Source: Hermodice carunculata
Taxonomy: Eukaryota; Annelida; Polychaeta; Eunicida; Amphinomidae
Length of the DNA stretch: 64,000 nucleotides
Assembly (NCBI GenBank): GCA_964020975.1
Contig: OZ026623.1
Coordinates: 78,784,559 to 78,848,558 of the forward strand
Reading direction: 5' to 3'
Positions within the stretch are counted from its first letter, which is position 1. The number at the start of each line of letters is the position of its first letter. The notes below the pieces were generated by a model, which made no database searches, was not told where the DNA came from, and saw nothing but the letters and a program-made list of their open reading frames with translations. The position numbers were made by a program, and so were the translations under genes. Shown here one piece after another: positions 60,312 through 64,000 of this stretch.

Positions 60312-63300
60312 GAACTCAAAATATGTGCTTCCAGATACTACTATAGTGTTGCCATAACAGTTTTGCAGTTAACGGTGAAGACTGATGTTCATATTGAACC
60401 TTGGTTTTCCCAAATATATTAGATCCAAAATGTAGAAAACTTTGCATTAATAAGTATGTTTATCTTGTCAGACCTCAAAGCATACTACATTCCCACATAG
60501 TTAAGATAGATACAGGACATAGCACATTTTATATAGCACATATCGGGTTTACACAAAGAGTTTAACTCTTACTTGAGATAAATGCATTTTAAACAGTGGT
60601 TGTGCGTCAGCGAAATATGAAAGTCACTTCAATGTAGAAGCTTAATTTGAAATTAATTCTAAAAAATATATAACTTTCAGGTTGAAGGTACCTGGAGGAA
60701 TGAACCTTCAAAAGGGGTATTTTCTCAGTTTGACATGCAAATAGGTACCCCTTTCAAAAGTTAAATTGAGGAGTAGGTGTCATCATGGAGTTTGTTTTAC
60801 ATCTCTGGTGCAGGATGTACATTGTTGCAGTCCTTGTTAGGATTTCCCTTGGTTTATACAGGTGGTCTAGCTGCAACTGTTTATTTTACAATCGCTGGGA
60901 CTGAATATAATGCCCCAGCTTGTTTCCACTTCAGTTAAACATTGGCGGATGGTTAAACTAGGATAAGCTGTCCAGCTAGAAAGGGTACATATTGGTTCAG
61001 GAATAAGTCAAATTGTTCTTACCTGAACCTGTAGTATACAAATTTGGTAATTATGGTTTGGTTTTCTTCTTTCATAAAGAAGCTCTGCATTTATAAGCAA
61101 AACTTCACGTATTTAGCTAATTCATCAATTGCCACGCTCATATTTATTCATTATTATTTGGGTTGTCTTTGCTGAATATTAAGCTTAGACAAGGAGTTGC
61201 TACTCAGAGAGACATGTATGGGTAAAAGGCTCCGAAACATTTTGAGTATTTACCCGCTGAAGACCCTTTAATTTATTTTTTGGGCTAATACAGCCTATGC
61301 CAAAATTTGACAGAGGAACGTGTGTAATATGGACAACAGTATTTCTATGTATATAGGTTAGACATGGACATGTTAGCTTATGGAGAGTAAAGAGTTCGGA
61401 CTGCGTAATACGGTAATGATTACTAGGAAGTGGTTTTGGACAAAAAGACACAAACACAATTGTGTTAATACCGCAATGTGCCCGTCTGCACATTTTGATT
61501 TAATTCTCCGAATTTTGTAGACTGCTTTGAGGAAAGTACACAGTGGATCTATTCGCAGTTGCATCACCTTTTGTGGAAAAAAACCCTGGTCAATTGTGCT
61601 AGTATACAGCATATGGATGTTATGTTGCATTTCAAGTGTGGCATATGTCGAGTCTATTATAAGATGATGATGTACAGGGTTATTCATTGATAATCTAGTG
61701 CTAACTAGGAAATCTTATGTCAAAAGAAAACTGCTACTCAATAATGCATATTTATGTGGTGGCCTATTTTTCAAGACCAGCAACAAGTACGTAAAATCTA
61801 GTTATTTGGCAATATGCATCTAGGGATAATTATAGGGTGACACAATGTTGTATTGTTGTGGGATATATTCCGTAAATACAAATGTCTGCGGAAGTAAGGG
61901 GCATAACTCTACATAGATACAGATCAAAGACTGGAAGTAGGTTATATTAACCTAAATGAAGATTGTATCAAATATATTTACATTGACAGTGCAATAGGTG
62001 TACTTCTTGAATTTCAATATTTATAAACATAAGCCAGATGCGTGGCATGGTATATGTCTTTGCCATGTGTTGAAAAGTCGATGGAAAGGACACAGTTTAT
62101 TTGTATAACACATGTATATTGAAAGAAGGAAGAGTTCTTTATCTAGGAGCCAGATTCCAGAGCGTGCCCTTGCTTTGGTTCATGAAAAGTAAGGGAACAA
62201 AAACATCAATTTGTTTTAAAGGTTCCATTTTAGCTGCATTTGAAGTTTGATAAATTTCAAAGCAACAAAAAGGGTAACATCATTTTATATATTTTCAAAA
62301 TAATCTGCAAAACTTACTTTAGCATAAACAGTCTCTTCTAGAGTTATCTATTGCTCTGTGCTTACCAACTGAGGAGATTTTATGGGTCCAAACACTGATG
62401 AAATTAACTGATCTTGCCTTTATTATTTTCAGTTAGGAGTAATATATTGACGACACAATTCAGTACTCGGTTGGGTTTTCATTTGCATATTTTTAAGACC
62501 AACCCTTCTCCTTATGCCTCTATCATAATGCATATCATTTTACAGAATAGGATTAAAACAATATACTTATAGAAAACTTTACATTATGTCTCGCCTGGTG
62601 CACAACTGTTTGAAAGCAATAATTCTATAATATCAAATTTAAATGGTCCACATTTCAAATACCTTTATCGCATTCTTAGTAGTTAGCATATGATATAAAC
62701 TTCTCGCCAAGAATGAGTGTAGAAAACACCCTGAGCTAAGACTCAAATTCTGCGAAACATTAAGCAAGTACAATTGTTATACAATTGACCTCTTAGAAAT
62801 AAATTGGATCCGCATGGCAGTTTAAAAACGTATGGTGCAGCCATATTAATCTCAGTAATTTCAATGCGGCTAACACTTCCACATTAACAAGACAAAAAAT
62901 AATCTATCTGGCTGCTCTTTTGACTGCAAAAATATAAATATAGACACATCAAAGAACTCACATATATTACAGAAATAGCTCCACTGAATAATTTTGAAAA
63001 GGCTATTTCAGCCTTAAAAATTGACAGGAAACTATAGGTACATACAAGGAACCAGCTATATACCACGTCTATCTGGTAGTGTCTACTAGTTCCATCTAAA
63101 CAGTTCAATCCGACAACTGACAAAATTAAACCAGAGCATATAAGGTGAGTTCCTGGAAAGTCGTATGAAAAAATAATTTACTTTGACCGAGATTGTGCTG
63201 CTTATTGTAGCTCTCTGCATCAACCAAATTTAGTAAATATGCATAACCTTGTACTGCTGGAGTGGCAATGCATACATGCATAAATACACACATACTAACA

Positions 63301-63630
63301 TGATGAAGTGGAGGCTGGGCTGGCAGCTGAACTTCAACTTTGGAATTGTATATATGACTTAGACCACTGCTTCTTATCTTATTTGGAAAGAATGACTGCA
63401 GACTCTCAAAAATCCTTGAGCGTTGTTCAATTTACATTTTGTTTTCACTTATGTTTCATCTCTATTAGACTTTACAAGTTACAGTGTTGTGAAAGGCGGC
63501 TTGCTTTGCCCCCTTTAAAAAATATAAATATACTTAAATATGTACAATTCACAACTCGTGAAGACACAGAATTACAAAAAAATAATATCTGTTGTTAGAA
63601 TTTAAAAGGTATTTGGGTTTTATGAAACTT
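60312..63630. other. Intergenic, no gene seen
   Basis: A short AGGGGTA/TACCCCT inverted pair near 60,714-60,752 is the only structure noted. The minus-strand frames at 61,200-61,687 and the plus-strand frame at 63,308-63,598 have no recognisable domain. Confidence 0.4.
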
Positions 63631-63639
63631 GTCACGTTT

Positions 63640-63867
63640 TCAATGGGAGTACTGAATTTGTGCGGTTTCTAAGGTGGCACCCAGGTAGACATGCTCTGAT
63701 GTCATTGCCAACTCGTTACTGTACATGCGAAGACTGCTATTGGTAATGCAGCTTGCAAGTGTTGCATCTTTGTATTTATGTGTAAGACCTCTATTTTTCA
63801 TCCAGTGGATCTTTGCGACTTCCAAGGTGGCACCTGTGTAGAGACGCGCTGTTGTCCGAACCGGCAC
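63640..63867 (-). other. Unassigned open frame with an internal repeat
   Basis: The minus-strand frame contains ARLYTGATLEVAKIHW and, about 50 residues later, EHVYLGATLETAQIQYS, so a short segment is repeated at both DNA and peptide level (near 63,845-63,800 and 63,697-63,650). The conserved Y-x-GATLE-x-A-x-I pattern suggests a repeat that was once under coding constraint, or a tandem DNA repeat that happens to stay open. No family is recognised and it runs near the window's edge. Confidence 0.3.
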
Positions 63868-64000
63868 TTTGCTGAGAAGATATGTTTAACAGGCAAGGTC
63901 TGCTGTCTTGAAAAACCAAATTGTAGATGGGAAGAAGAGGAGAGAGGTACTAAATAGGAACTTAACATTACCTTGTCTATGAAAAAAGTAAAATGCATTT

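Noticed and set aside
61373-61687. 104-codon minus-strand frame
   Set aside because: No recognisable domain or splice support; likely chance.

Overview
This is an AT-rich, intron-bearing animal nuclear window with no bacterial-style gene packing. Kringle, PAN/apple and trefoil modules, phase-1 module exons, long (TA)n, (ATT)n and (GA)n microsatellites, decayed LINEs, a Penelope-like element and Helentron-like repeats with internal satellite arrays point to a marine invertebrate. A lophotrochozoan, most likely a bivalve mollusc, is my inference from repeat style and is not proven by any sequence here.

Layout. 1-6.5 kb is intergenic sequence followed by two satellite-like arrays. 6.9-8.0 kb is the 3' end of a LINE on the minus strand. 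8.6-8.9 kb is an exon-like stretch with a stop. 9.6-11.1 kb carries a decayed LINE ORF1 and 16.1-16.6 kb a LINE endonuclease on the same strand; between them lies about 5 kb holding a broken minus-strand Penelope-like element, with inverted repeat arms near both edges. 17.2-17.6 kb is a short tandem array. 19.65-21.5 kb (minus) is a decayed gene of a multicopy invertebrate family that I cannot name. 21.9-22.6 and 30.3-31.6 kb hold two copies of one Helentron/HINE-like element, with 4 and 8 internal units of about 144 bp. 22.8-25.3 kb is a 1.2-kb direct duplication. 33.4-36.0 kb contains parts of two different LINEs. 41.2-42.8 kb is another interspersed repeat. 36-49 kb is otherwise nearly gene-free, apart from one candidate terminal exon near 48 kb.

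The one convincing host gene lies at 49,993-58,883 on the plus strand. Five exons in compatible phases encode a signal peptide, a trefoil (P-type) domain, a PAN/apple domain and a complete six-cysteine kringle (itself split over two exons). As read here it is a 265-residue secreted protein ending just before an AATAAA signal; an alternative is that the kringle exon splices at a good GTGAGT donor into exons I could not find. The modules suggest an extracellular ligand-binding protein, such as a glycan-, protein- or mucus-binding factor; the actual ligand is unknown. The last 5 kb has two tRNA-derived SINE heads and a weak PAN-like stretch but no further convincing gene.
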